In this document: piece by piece, positions 10,213 through 20,113 of the stretch
Position numbering within the stretch: the stretch's first letter is position 1
Layout: each line of letters starts with the position of its first letter
NCBI GenBank assembly: GCA_947303185.1
Contig: CAMYXF010000003.1
Location: forward strand, 1 to 64,000
Source: an uncultured Clostridia bacterium
GTDB lineage: Bacteria; Bacillota; Clostridia; Saccharofermentanales; Saccharofermentanaceae
DNA length: 64,000 nt
Direction: 5' to 3'
Program-made: the position numbers and the translations under genes
Notes under the pieces: generated by a model
What the model saw: only the letters and a program-made list of their open reading frames with translations
Told to the model about the DNA's origin: nothing
Database searches by the model: none

Positions 10213-10530
10213 TTAGTCTTTGCCTTTATATTTCAGCCCGAAAACTTTCATAGTCTCAATAACGTCTTTTAAGTCTTCACCTTTTTTTGTAAGTGAATAC
10301 TCAACCCTGGGCGGTACTTCGGGATATACCTTACGGTTAATGATTCCGTCTTTCTCGAGTTCTCTTAAATTCTCTGTAAGTACTTTTGCAGATATTCCTA
10401 CTACACTTCTGGTAAGTTCGTTATATCTCTTGGTTCCGGTAAGAAGTTCTCTCAAGATAATGATCTTCCATTTGTTTGCTATTAAGGAAGCCGTGTATTC
10501 AACGGGACAATCAGTAAATGTTTTAGCCAT
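10213..10530 (-). CDS. HxlR-family winged-helix regulator
   Basis: CPVEYTASLIANKWKIIILRELLTGTKRYNELTR. Confidence 0.9.
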   Translation of the reverse strand: MAKTFTDCPVEYTASLIANKWKIIILRELLTGTKRYNELTRSVVGISAKVLTENLRELEKDGIINRKVYPEVPPRVEYSLTKKGEDLKDVIETMKVFGLKYKGKD

Positions 10531-10601
10531 GGAATCACCTCCCGGCTATATTGTATCCGCAATTATAACTTTTTGATAGTTACATTCTATCGGAAAGTTA
10601 A

Positions 10602-10967
10602 TTATACTTTTGCAGTTGCGACTACATTACCTGTTTGATCTTTCATCTCTCCGGAATCTTTATCTAACATTAATGGAGCAGCACTTGCGACGATCTTTCC
10701 GGAATTTTCTTCGTCATACCAGAATGTCTTTTCTGTACCAAGGACATTCATACCGATAACAGCATCTTCAGGAACATCAAAAATATACTTATCAGAATCT
10801 TCTGCTGCACCTGCAACTATTACATCTATCTCTTCGGTAGTATATGCCTCAGCGGAAGCAGGATTAACAATTCCATCTTTCTTAAAATATGTTGATGCAT
10901 AGTAGATGGTTCCTACACCTGCGCCTTCATGATTAAGTGAAAAGCCATAAGCCCAATTAGATTTCAT
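10602..10967 (-). CDS. Hypothetical protein
   Basis: ORF, start chosen at MKSNWAYGFSLNHEGAG. Confidence 0.6.
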   Translation of the reverse strand: MKSNWAYGFSLNHEGAGVGTIYYASTYFKKDGIVNPASAEAYTTEEIDVIVAGAAEDSDKYIFDVPEDAVIGMNVLGTEKTFWYDEENSGKIVASAAPLMLDKDSGEMKDQTGNVVATAKV

Positions 10968-11141
10968 AAGTGATTCCTCGCTTTCATCTTGTTGATGGCT
11001 TAAGTGTATATGACCATAAGAAATGATGTAAGAATGCACTTTTTCGTAAGATACTTACCTGCAGGTAAGAATAATGATAAGCAAAACAAAGGCTGGAATT
11101 TCTGCCAGCCCCGTTAGTCTGTTATATTCGAATATAATGTC

Positions 11142-11624
11142 CTAAATCTCTTTCACCATATATCCGCACGTAAATGGGAAGAAATCAAATTTATTAGTTC
11201 CGGTATGCACAGCTCCACTTTGTTCATACCATTTTCTAAGCTGTATATTCTCTTCAACAATTCCTATGTTTACGCGCTTGCATCCTTGATTTCTTGCTGT
11301 TTCATATGCATGTTCCAATAATGTCTTACCAATTCCACAGTGTCTATATTCAGGAAGGACTGCAAGATTATTGAGTTCACATTCATTATTATCCTGCATC
11401 AGCAAAGAGTAGTATCCACATATAACACCATTTTGTTCATATACAAGCATCAGACGTGGCTCGTTATCCATTTGCCAATACAAACGCTCTTCTGTAGTTG
11501 CAAATGCCGTGAATCTTGGAGCGTTATCTATCGTAAATCCAAATTCTTCAGCTACAGTTTCGAAGCTCTTTCTTATAATATCTACACATACGGGAATATC
11601 GTCCCTTGTGACTTCTCTAATCAT
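11142..11624 (-). CDS. GNAT family N-acetyltransferase
   Basis: LNNLAVLPEYRHCGIGKTLLEHAYETAR. Confidence 0.88.
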   Translation of the reverse strand: MIREVTRDDIPVCVDIIRKSFETVAEEFGFTIDNAPRFTAFATTEERLYWQMDNEPRLMLVYEQNGVICGYYSLLMQDNNECELNNLAVLPEYRHCGIGKTLLEHAYETARNQGCKRVNIGIVEENIQLRKWYEQSGAVHTGTNKFDFFPFTCGYMVKEI

Positions 11625-11866
11625 TTTTCTTATTCCTCATATGTAATATTAATAAAGTACATAAGCATAGACGAAAGACTTCCCGAAGAAAAAAGCATTG
11701 CTCAAGTTCGAGTCGCTTTCTCGGCTGTTCACGTTTATTTGGACTCATCTCCTGCTAAGGATCTGGAATATATCAGGAAATGGTCTATCCGGTGGAAACA
11801 AAGGCCCTGATTTCTCAGAGCCTTAGTCTACTATATTCAGGATTTCCTATTCAATTATATGATTTC

Positions 11867-12703
11867 TTAATAGTATTCTTTTATTGCCGTACTAGTAAAA
11901 ACTTCATCAAAATGAATATCAGCCCAAGAGCCTTCCTTCACCTTAACAGTATAATTATTTCTCATCTGATTAAAAGCAGCAGTATGCCAACTCTCTAACT
12001 CAAGATCTTCAGGAACAATTATCGTTTGAAGTCCGATGTCAGCGAAAGCAAGCTGACCAACTTGTTTTAATCCACTGGGCAACGTAATTTCAGATACATT
12101 TTTACATCCCTTAAAACAAGAATCTCCTATGGTTGTAATCGAATCAGGAAAATTAATAGTTTTTAATGATTCACATTTGAAAAATGCAGTACGACCAATT
12201 TCAGAAATATTACCTTCAATAACTACTGTTTCGAGATCAGAACATCCAAAAAAACACGATTGGGGAATTTCAGTAACATTTTCAGGTATAGTAATTTCCT
12301 TTAAGGAAGAACATCCTGAAAACGAACATAAGACTGAAAGATTCGCAGGCAACTCAACAGTTTCCAAGGTGTCACAATTAGAAAAAAAGGTGACAATTTC
12401 CACATCATCATCACTCTCAAAAGTTACATGTTTTACGACACCGCCGGAAATAGAACCTACAAGCTCTACTCCAGCAGGAATAACAACTGATTCTTTTGTT
12501 TTTCCTGTTTCAGATAAACCGGTTATTCTATAACCGGAACCTGTAGGTTCATACTTGAAATCCTCATTTCGATCGTCTGATGTTACTGACTCTTCGTCTC
12601 TCGATCCTCTGTCGGATCTGCCGTTGCCTTTATCCTTTGCGCATGCAACGCATGACAGTACCATAGTTGCAACAAGTGCAACTGCTAAAATTTTCTTTTT
12701 CAT
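11867..12703 (-). CDS. BspA-type leucine-rich repeat lipoprotein
   Basis: Lipobox VLSCVAC; repeats such as FKCESLKTINFPDSITTIGDSCFKGC. Confidence 0.88.
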   Translation of the reverse strand: MKKKILAVALVATMVLSCVACAKDKGNGRSDRGSRDEESVTSDDRNEDFKYEPTGSGYRITGLSETGKTKESVVIPAGVELVGSISGGVVKHVTFESDDDVEIVTFFSNCDTLETVELPANLSVLCSFSGCSSLKEITIPENVTEIPQSCFFGCSDLETVVIEGNISEIGRTAFFKCESLKTINFPDSITTIGDSCFKGCKNVSEITLPSGLKQVGQLAFADIGLQTIIVPEDLELESWHTAAFNQMRNNYTVKVKEGSWADIHFDEVFTSTAIKEYY

Positions 12704-12724
12704 GATTGTCTCCCTTAATCCAAA

Positions 12725-14125
12725 TTAAAGCTCTGAAAAGCGTATTTCGTAATAGACGGTTCCATTCACTTCTAACGCTGTATAATTAACGGTCAAAGTC
12801 TGGTCTTTATTGATCTTTATCTTATAACCGCCGTCATACATTCCGTTCAGATCATGCTCTTCGATATCTGCTCCCTCTGCGGCATAGTGATCCTTTATTG
12901 CTTCAACAACTGCAATTGCCTTGTCTTGATCGAAGACTATGCAGTCCATGGCAAATTCAATCTCATTACGCTTGTCAAAGCCGTCTACTTCCATAAATAC
13001 AATATGATCAGTCTTATTCCCAACATATGAAGTATAAAAAACATCCACATCATCGTGCTGATCGTCTATTTTGTATTTTTCCGGTTTCACCAGAAGATAC
13101 TGCTCAAAATCTTCGACATTATCCACTGTGAGTTCATGAGCACTGTCAAAATAATAGATATAAAGATCTGCTATTTCTTCAGGGGTCATATCCTGAATGT
13201 AGTACCAAGATTCGTCGTCATAATATCCGGTGTTCCTGTCAGAAGTTCCGGCTGTAGAATTACCGTTATTTGCGGTTGTCTCCTTCACTTCCTCATTCTC
13301 TGAAATCTCTGTGTTTTCTGTTGTCTCAGGAGGTCTTCCCGGCTTGTTTACAATAGTCAGAATGACTCCGACTGTGACGCCGACAGCAACTACTGAGGCT
13401 ACACCTCCGATTACGATTTTGTTTATCATTATCCCTGTTCCTTTCTTTGCTGCTGATGCAGCGATCTTTGTTACGGCTCCCGCGTGGGAAGCCTGTGCTG
13501 ATGCGGACAGAGATATAAGTTTTGCGGGCATGGCCTTGAAAGGCACCTGCTCGGCTTCTTTCATGAAAAGCTTGCTCAGGAACGGCAGAGCCATACCAAA
13601 CAACTTCGTCTTGTTATCTTTTTCATACTTCTCGACCTCCTTCTTGATCTTGTTTCTGGCAAAATTCAGACGGCGGCGGACAGTTCCTTCAGGAACGCCA
13701 AGTGCTTTGGCAATCTCTTTGGTGCTCATATCATCAAAGTAGAACAGGATGAGTGTTCTTCTGATATCTTCGGACAATGAGTTTTCGATGATATCCATGA
13801 TGATCCTTCTTGCGTCTTCTGATTCGACGATGGAATCAGGAAGGAAATCCTCGGGGACTGCTTCTACGTCTTCAAAGAACTCTTCATCAACAGTATCTGT
13901 TTTCGCAAGCTTAATGCGGTCAAGACACTTGTTTGCAGCGATCTTTTTCAATAACGCGGTTGCCTTGGTCGTATCCTTGATATCAGAATAAGATTCAATG
14001 AATGCGATAAATGAATCCTGGACGATGTCTTCTGCGTCAGCCTCATTCTTGAGAAGTGACATTGCTGTCCAGTAAACGGCTTTATAAGCGTCATTGTAGA
14101 TCTGCTCGAGTTCTTCTCTGGTCAT
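12725..14125 (-). CDS. RNA polymerase sigma-70 family factor with C-terminal TM helix and extracytoplasmic domain
   Basis: Sigma region 2 (AEDIVQDSFIAF) and region 4 (MSTKEIAKALGVPEGTVRRRLNFARNKIK), then a TM segment and a Ser/Thr-rich linker. Confidence 0.88.
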   Translation of the reverse strand: MTREELEQIYNDAYKAVYWTAMSLLKNEADAEDIVQDSFIAFIESYSDIKDTTKATALLKKIAANKCLDRIKLAKTDTVDEEFFEDVEAVPEDFLPDSIVESEDARRIIMDIIENSLSEDIRRTLILFYFDDMSTKEIAKALGVPEGTVRRRLNFARNKIKKEVEKYEKDNKTKLFGMALPFLSKLFMKEAEQVPFKAMPAKLISLSASAQASHAGAVTKIAASAAKKGTGIMINKIVIGGVASVVAVGVTVGVILTIVNKPGRPPETTENTEISENEEVKETTANNGNSTAGTSDRNTGYYDDESWYYIQDMTPEEIADLYIYYFDSAHELTVDNVEDFEQYLLVKPEKYKIDDQHDDVDVFYTSYVGNKTDHIVFMEVDGFDKRNEIEFAMDCIVFDQDKAIAVVEAIKDHYAAEGADIEEHDLNGMYDGGYKIKINKDQTLTVNYTALEVNGTVYYEIRFSEL

Positions 14126-14267
14126 CTTTTTGCCTCCTTTCTATCCGCATCTATCTACTTAACGAGTAACTGATGCGAAATGTTCGCAGGACCTAGAAAA
14201 ATTTTTTCAACTTTTTTATATTATCATTTGTTCGTAAGATTCTGGATTTACCGCTCCGTTATACAAT

Positions 14268-14296
14268 AATGCCGGAAGAGCAATCTCCTCCGGCAT
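14268..14296 (-). terminator. Terminator hairpin for the HTH-OPRT gene
   Basis: AATGCCGGAGGAG...CTTCCGGCATT stem. Confidence 0.5.
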
Positions 14297-14307
14297 TCAT
14301 ACTAAGG

Positions 14308-15099
14308 TTATATACAATGCTTCTCCATTGCTTTCACGATATCTTCGTGAGAAATTATGGAGTATATCTTTGTACCATATTCTTCTTCAAGATTTATCTG
14401 CTCATTGCATTCAGAGTTTTCCATATTGCGGTTAGCGATAACAACAATTGCTTCTATGACCACATTTGCTTTTTGGCGTATTTTCTCGATTCTTTCCGCC
14501 ACGCTTTTTCCGGAAGTAATGAGATCATCGACTATGATCACCCTGTCTCCATCCTTCAACGTATAACCGCATAAATTCCTGCCTGTACTATCAGGCACCT
14601 GCCTGTCATGACAGTAATTGATGGTTGTTCCATATTTCTGATACAAGGAACACGCGGCAGCTGCGGAAAAAGCTATTCCGTGATATGCCAGTCCGACTAT
14701 TGCATCAGCCTGAATATGTTTATCTTGAATACAATCCGCAAAGTATTCCCCGATCTTTGCGATCTGAGCATTAGTGATAAATCTTTCAGTATCAATATAA
14801 TACGGGGAGCTCATTCCTGATTTCAGTTGATAATCTCCAAATGTAAGAATGCCGTTTCCTGCCATAAATTTTATGAACTTTTCCTTGTCAGTCAGGGCAT
14901 TCAGTTTATAGTCCATCAGCTCATCAATTGTGATGCCGAAATACTCAGCCAGCAGGGGGAGCATTGTTATGTCAGGTGTGCTGGTCTCATTTTCCCATTT
15001 GCTTACTGCCTGGCCTGATATGTGCAAATGTTCTGCCAACTGCTCTTGGGTAATGCCTTTGTTTGTACGAAGAAGTTTGATCTTATTTCCGATAGTCAT
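14308..15099 (-). CDS. XRE-family HTH / orotate phosphoribosyltransferase-like fusion
   Basis: N-term IKLLRTNKGITQEQLAEHLHISGQAVSKWE; C-term PRTase loop DGDRVIIVDDLITSGKSVAERI and OPRT-like GDYQLKSGMSSPYYID. Confidence 0.88.
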   Translation of the reverse strand: MTIGNKIKLLRTNKGITQEQLAEHLHISGQAVSKWENETSTPDITMLPLLAEYFGITIDELMDYKLNALTDKEKFIKFMAGNGILTFGDYQLKSGMSSPYYIDTERFITNAQIAKIGEYFADCIQDKHIQADAIVGLAYHGIAFSAAAACSLYQKYGTTINYCHDRQVPDSTGRNLCGYTLKDGDRVIIVDDLITSGKSVAERIEKIRQKANVVIEAIVVIANRNMENSECNEQINLEEEYGTKIYSIISHEDIVKAMEKHCI

Positions 15100-15301
15100 G
15101 TTGGTTCCTCCATTGAATTTTTAGAGGTGCGCATCTCTTAATTGCAAGATACATTACCATAATGACATATACAATAACTTAAGCTGACAGTCTTGTACAA
15201 CTGTTGGTTGGATGAGAATTAGTTATGATAACTGTTAATTATATGTTCCATTATGGAGACGACCTTTTTGGCATTATCCGTGCTGAAATTATCGTAACAA
15301 A

Positions 15302-15328
15302 AACCCGAAATGCGATGCATTCCGGGTC
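15302..15328 (-). terminator. Terminator for the downstream zinc-ribbon gene
   Basis: Minus strand ACCCGGAATGCATCGCATTTCGGGTTTTTGT. Confidence 0.65.
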
Positions 15329-15355
15329 TGTGATCCGTCTAAGATCTGCTTACTG

Positions 15356-15724
15356 TCAGTCGAGCTTTGCGCCGCAGCCATTACAGAAATGCGAATCTCC
15401 TACAGTGTACGGACGACCGCAGTTCTTGCAGTAAGCTGTGGAGCCTTCTGCAATAGGTGCTGCTGCCACGGGCGCTGCTGCGACAGCCGGTGCGGGCGCA
15501 GGTGCAGCTGCAGGTGCTGTGTTGATGTAGTTGCCGTTCGCATCGATTGCGAAAGACTCATTGTGACGAAGCGGTGTACGGCATTTGGGACAGTACACAA
15601 AGCCGTCTGCATACCAGGGTCTGAAATCCAGTTTATCATCTGTGTACTGGATAACAGTCTGACACTTATTGCATGTCAGCTTGTAGGTAAGTCCGCTGTG
15701 CCAAAGTGCTCTTTTGAATGCCAT
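15356..15724 (-). CDS. Double zinc-ribbon protein with Ala/Pro-rich linker
   Basis: CNKC..CPKC and CKNC..CNGC motifs. Confidence 0.8.
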   Translation of the reverse strand: MAFKRALWHSGLTYKLTCNKCQTVIQYTDDKLDFRPWYADGFVYCPKCRTPLRHNESFAIDANGNYINTAPAAAPAPAPAVAAAPVAAAPIAEGSTAYCKNCGRPYTVGDSHFCNGCGAKLD

Positions 15725-16100
15725 GAATCCATCCTCCTTAATCCCTTAAGTAACAGTATTTTACTCTAAATTGTTCAAGATTTCTTTAACGGATTGTTAA
15801 TATCCATGCTTTTCAACGTAACGCTTCTGCCCGGTTTTTTCTTGAAGTATCTCTTGCATTCTCTCAAATGCTTCCAGCTTAATCGCAAAAAGACAAAACA
15901 CATATACCCGGAACAGTTGCTTCGGGCATATGTGCAATTATTTGTTGAGATAATAGTGTTTATATGGATAATATAAGTGAAGCAGAGAAATACATTTAAC
16001 TAAAGATGATCCGGGTAGTGTTGAATGACCGGCCGGAAAGGGTGCATCGCTTAACAAACACACGGCTGATAATTGAATTATTACAGGAGGGGTTGAGGTT

Positions 16101-17042
16101 ATGGACGAATATGCATTTTTGGTTGAGCTTAATTCGAATCTCGGTTTTAAGTTTGCAGGCAATGCTATTGCGGGCGATATCGAAGACCTTTCATTTAAGA
16201 TCTCCTTTGCTATGAATAATAGTCTTAAGGTCCATACAAAGGCTTATCTTGACAGTTTATACCCTACGGAAGAACACGTCGTGAAGGCGCTGGAAAAGAC
16301 CGGCAGCTTTCCTAAGCATGATGTCGAATATGAAGCCATTGATCTCTTTGTTCCGCAGGATCAGCTTTCCATGGATTCGATTCTCACGATTGCACAGGAT
16401 ATCCTTACTTTCGCAAATGAATTAAAGGCGTTAGGTTATAAATCATCAAACTCGCAGATCTCTGTTTCAAATGCTTACAGCACAATGCAGGGTGATTATG
16501 ACAGCAACGAAGATTACGATGTTATTGATGACCTGAAGCATACCCTGTTCGTTTTTTCCAAGAAAAGATTCTGGTTCGGCCTTATTGGTGCTGTTGTCGG
16601 AGGACTTATATCATTAGGCCTGTTTACTATTGCCGGTATGTCGAATGCACTTATCTTTTTCCTTATAGCTGCAGTGATCAATAGCTTTTTGCCGGTTCTG
16701 CTTTATGAGATTGCAGCAAGGGAAAGACTATGCCTGGTCGGTCTTGTGGCATGTCTTTTATTTTCCGTATTTAATATCTTTGCAGGAGACAGGATTATGT
16801 GGTCTTTAAACTACATTACCTGGTATGACAATATCCAGGTCTATGAGACTGAAGAACCCGTTCAGACTGAAGCGGTAAGTGAGCTTGATCCGCCGGGTGC
16901 TAATGTCGAAAAGACAGATAAGTATTACAGGGATTTCATCATCATGTTCTCAGTACTCGGTTTTGTTTATATCTTCATTGTTTTAAACTTCCTCTTTGCA
17001 AAGTTTACGGTGGTGGATTTAGTGAGAGTCATGGCCAGTTAA
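16101..17042 (+). CDS. Hypothetical membrane protein
   Basis: AGGAGGGG RBS; several TM segments. Confidence 0.8.
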   Translation: MDEYAFLVELNSNLGFKFAGNAIAGDIEDLSFKISFAMNNSLKVHTKAYLDSLYPTEEHVVKALEKTGSFPKHDVEYEAIDLFVPQDQLSMDSILTIAQDILTFANELKALGYKSSNSQISVSNAYSTMQGDYDSNEDYDVIDDLKHTLFVFSKKRFWFGLIGAVVGGLISLGLFTIAGMSNALIFFLIAAVINSFLPVLLYEIAARERLCLVGLVACLLFSVFNIFAGDRIMWSLNYITWYDNIQVYETEEPVQTEAVSELDPPGANVEKTDKYYRDFIIMFSVLGFVYIFIVLNFLFAKFTVVDLVRVMAS

Positions 17043-17198
17043 TCTGCTGATTATTTATCGTATGTAACATCAGCTCCGGCTTCTCTAAGGGCTTGGGCTA
17101 TGGAACTGTTTGCCGGGTCTGCTCAAGATTCCCGGATTCTATGACATGATGGCAAGCCTCTGATCTCACTGATTACATAATAGTGACCATGATTTTAG

Positions 17199-17897
17199 TC
17201 ACATCGTGTGATCAGTGAAAAGGAACGGCACACCGTGCCCGCAGGCCAGGTATTCAGGTGATAATTCAGCTATCTTTCTGACCGAATCTTTCATCTCTTC
17301 AATGGAATAAGCATGCGGAGGCTCCATAGGAGTTCCGTTTAAAACAGCATATGAATCTCCTGCATACAGGACACCATCCTTTAGTATTCCGTAGGAACCT
17401 TTTGTATGGCCGGGAAGATGTACGAACTCGATATCGTAACCGTACTGCTTTGCAACTTCATTTGCATTTTCATCGATTAGTATGTCAGGGACATAGTGCT
17501 TGCTCTTAAATAATGGAGTCTTAGTCCAGAAAGATATCCGCTTTACCCTGCTGACAAACCTGCTGTGCGTCGGCGTTTGGGGCTGATCGGCAAAGTTGCG
17601 TATCAGGGACAGGTCTTCTTTGCCAAGCCAGATTCTGGCATTAAAGAGCTGCTTGAATCTTGCCGCATTCCAATCGTGATCCGGGTGAGCGTGAGTTATA
17701 AATATGTCGGTGATGTTGTAACCTTTTTCGCTGATCCACCTGACTAACGCTTGGGTTGTTGTAGAAAACCCGGTATCGATGAGCATGTCACCTTTTTCAC
17801 CGGAGACGACATAAACCGAGATAGGCGCATCGCCTTTAAGCTCAGTGAAATATCTGATATTGCCGATCTTTACATTATCACTTGTTTGAGTTCTCAT
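17199..17897 (-). CDS. MBL-fold metallohydrolase
   Basis: ITHAHPDHDWNAARF; HLPGHTKGS; LYAGDSYA; start chosen at MRTQTSDNVK. Confidence 0.85.
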   Translation of the reverse strand: MRTQTSDNVKIGNIRYFTELKGDAPISVYVVSGEKGDMLIDTGFSTTTQALVRWISEKGYNITDIFITHAHPDHDWNAARFKQLFNARIWLGKEDLSLIRNFADQPQTPTHSRFVSRVKRISFWTKTPLFKSKHYVPDILIDENANEVAKQYGYDIEFVHLPGHTKGSYGILKDGVLYAGDSYAVLNGTPMEPPHAYSIEEMKDSVRKIAELSPEYLACGHGVPFLFTDHTM

Positions 17898-17920
17898 GTT
17901 CTCGATATTACGGTTCCCAT

Positions 17921-18877
17921 TCAAAAACTGTATTTCGTACTGATCTCCAGATGCCCGCTTTTCCGGTCGAAAACAAAAACATCTTTGCAAAATAAGAGAT
18001 GCGGTGTTTCTTTCCGATTGCTTTCAAACATGTCTGAAGCCATCTTCAGAATCTTTTTCACAAGCTTCTTATCGCTTGATTTCGTGTATAAAACGATGTC
18101 CTTTGTGGGGACGCACACGATCAGATCGTCGTTCAGGTCATCCGAGAGATTTTTCCAGACATAGTCAAGACATAAGCTTTCCGCTTCGAAATCCCCGCCT
18201 GCCAGAATGCCATAAATGCCGGGCTCTTTGGATTCACTCCATCTGTAGTTAATATCTCTGCAGAGATTATCGAAGGCCTTGTTCCACAGTTCCATGACAT
18301 CAGCCCCGTCAGGCAGCTTGTCGTAAGTTATATAGGTTAGAACACTGCCCATATCTTGAACAAGCATCCCGATAAAACTGTCCATAACGCGGATCATTAC
18401 CATCTGATCCGGATAATCCGGAGCAGATGCATCCGGGGGCATCAATGATACCTGGTTTTGCGGATCTTTTGCCCAGTTCTTCTTTATTCTTGGATATATT
18501 TTTGTCTCGTCGAAAACAAAATCATCGCTGAATCCGTCTTCAAACGGACCGTCTTCAGATGAATGCGTCCATTCGATATCACAGATATCATCTTTTCCCT
18601 TAATGAAAGCACGCACGCGTTCAAGAAAATCAATGCAATACTTACTGTATGAATATTGTGCAATGATGCGGATCACGGGACGGAGTCCGGGCTTTGCCTC
18701 TTCGGCCTGTCCACTCGCGATGTAATCAAGATAATCATTGATCTTATCCTGGAGAATATGGCCGTGCTCTTGACGGGTCGCAGGCTCCCATTTCATATCA
18801 TCAAGGATCACCAGGACGTATCTGCCGTCTTCTTCCAATGTTATGTCTATAATTCCGCGATCTCTTACATTTGACAT
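17921..18877 (-). CDS. Hypothetical protein, probable DUF6572-like N-terminus fused to DUF1444-like C-terminus
   Basis: N-term RGIIDITLEEDGRYVLVILDD...KINDYLDYIASGQ; C-term VCVPTKDIVLYTKSSDKKLVKKI. Confidence 0.75.
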   Translation of the reverse strand: MSNVRDRGIIDITLEEDGRYVLVILDDMKWEPATRQEHGHILQDKINDYLDYIASGQAEEAKPGLRPVIRIIAQYSYSKYCIDFLERVRAFIKGKDDICDIEWTHSSEDGPFEDGFSDDFVFDETKIYPRIKKNWAKDPQNQVSLMPPDASAPDYPDQMVMIRVMDSFIGMLVQDMGSVLTYITYDKLPDGADVMELWNKAFDNLCRDINYRWSESKEPGIYGILAGGDFEAESLCLDYVWKNLSDDLNDDLIVCVPTKDIVLYTKSSDKKLVKKILKMASDMFESNRKETPHLLFCKDVFVFDRKSGHLEISTKYSF

Positions 18878-19071
18878 ATTAATTATCCTTCATTCCCCTG
18901 TAATCCCCTTGTTTGATAGATTACGATATTATCCTGTTACTATTCTATACCAAGATGTTATCTTATTCAGGAGACAATCAGCAATAAGTGGCGGGCCTTA
19001 TGTGATAGAATACGCTTTGGAAGATTGCTGCCCTTGGGGATGGCGGCACGAATCAAGACCGGAGGTAACAG

Positions 19072-20073
19072 ATGAAAAAGACGGGGATAGTTTTCGCTGC
19101 TTCAATAATGGCAATAGGAATGGTGCTCAGCGGATGTTCAGCGCCTGCCGGAGAAGAGACATCAACAGAGACAACAGAAGAAGTTACGACCACCACAACA
19201 ACTGAAGAGACTACCGCATCTGAGACTGAAGAGAGTGAGCCTGAGACGGAAGAATCTGAAGCCGATGAGAATGAAGGGAAAGTTCTCAAGACAAAGACCT
19301 TTTATGCTTTCGTAACGGGACCGGACGACTGTGTTATCACTTCGAGAAGCGAATACAACGAGAAGGGGCTTGTTGTCAGTACTTATTCGAGCACCGAAGA
19401 AGATCCTGAGTCTTTCAGTGTCACCACATACACATATGAATATGATGAACATGGAAACGCCGTTAAGAGTGTCAAGACCAATCCCGATCTGACAGAGTCA
19501 GTCATCTTATACGAATACGATGACAAGGGAAGAGTGATAAAGATGACAACCATAGATGCTGATAATAATGAGTCTGTCTACGAATGGGAATACGTTGGAG
19601 AAGGCGAGCATAACGAAGGCACCTATTACTATTTAGGCAGCGGAAGCTCTTCAAAGACCCGTGAAGAATACAATGAGATCGGCAAGCTAGAAAAACTCTC
19701 GTTTTTTGATAAAGACGGCAATGTGACTTACTGGGTCGAATATGAATTCGATGAGATAGGAAACGCGGTTGGTAACCGCACATACAATGCTGATGGTTCG
19801 TTGTTCGGAGGATCTGTTTACGAGTATGACGAACAAAACAGAATTATTCAGTACTCAGAATACAATTGCAACGAAAAGGTTGTTGATTGGCACGCGCTCG
19901 AATACGACGACGACAATCACACGGTATTAGACACATACCATGGCGGCGATAATGATTTTACATTCGAGACTTTATACGAGTATGATGAGGAAGGCTATAT
20001 TCTCGCTAGGAACGTAATGATCGACCAGGGTGATTATGTAGACGGCTTCCGCGAGGAGTACGAATACTATTGA
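19072..20073 (+). CDS. Lipoprotein with YD/RHS-like repeats
   Basis: Lipobox VLSGCS; Thr/Glu-rich linker; YEYDEHGN, YEYDDKGR, YEFDEIGN, YEYDEQNR, YEYDEEGY repeats. Confidence 0.85.
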   Translation: MKKTGIVFAASIMAIGMVLSGCSAPAGEETSTETTEEVTTTTTTEETTASETEESEPETEESEADENEGKVLKTKTFYAFVTGPDDCVITSRSEYNEKGLVVSTYSSTEEDPESFSVTTYTYEYDEHGNAVKSVKTNPDLTESVILYEYDDKGRVIKMTTIDADNNESVYEWEYVGEGEHNEGTYYYLGSGSSSKTREEYNEIGKLEKLSFFDKDGNVTYWVEYEFDEIGNAVGNRTYNADGSLFGGSVYEYDEQNRIIQYSEYNCNEKVVDWHALEYDDDNHTVLDTYHGGDNDFTFETLYEYDEEGYILARNVMIDQGDYVDGFREEYEYY

Positions 20074-20113
20074 TAAAACGTACTATCGCAGCAGGCCGAC
20101 AAACTTGAATTTG

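Noticed and set aside
11690-11812. Plus-strand peptide RVAFSAVHVYLDSSPAKDLEYIRKWSIRWKQRP*, faintly like a sugar-transferase tail
   Set aside because: Weak resemblance and no upstream gene body
17041-17130. Minus-strand fragment ADPANSSIAQALREAGADVTYDK*
   Set aside because: Possibly another gene-tail remnant, but too short to assign; kept out of the features
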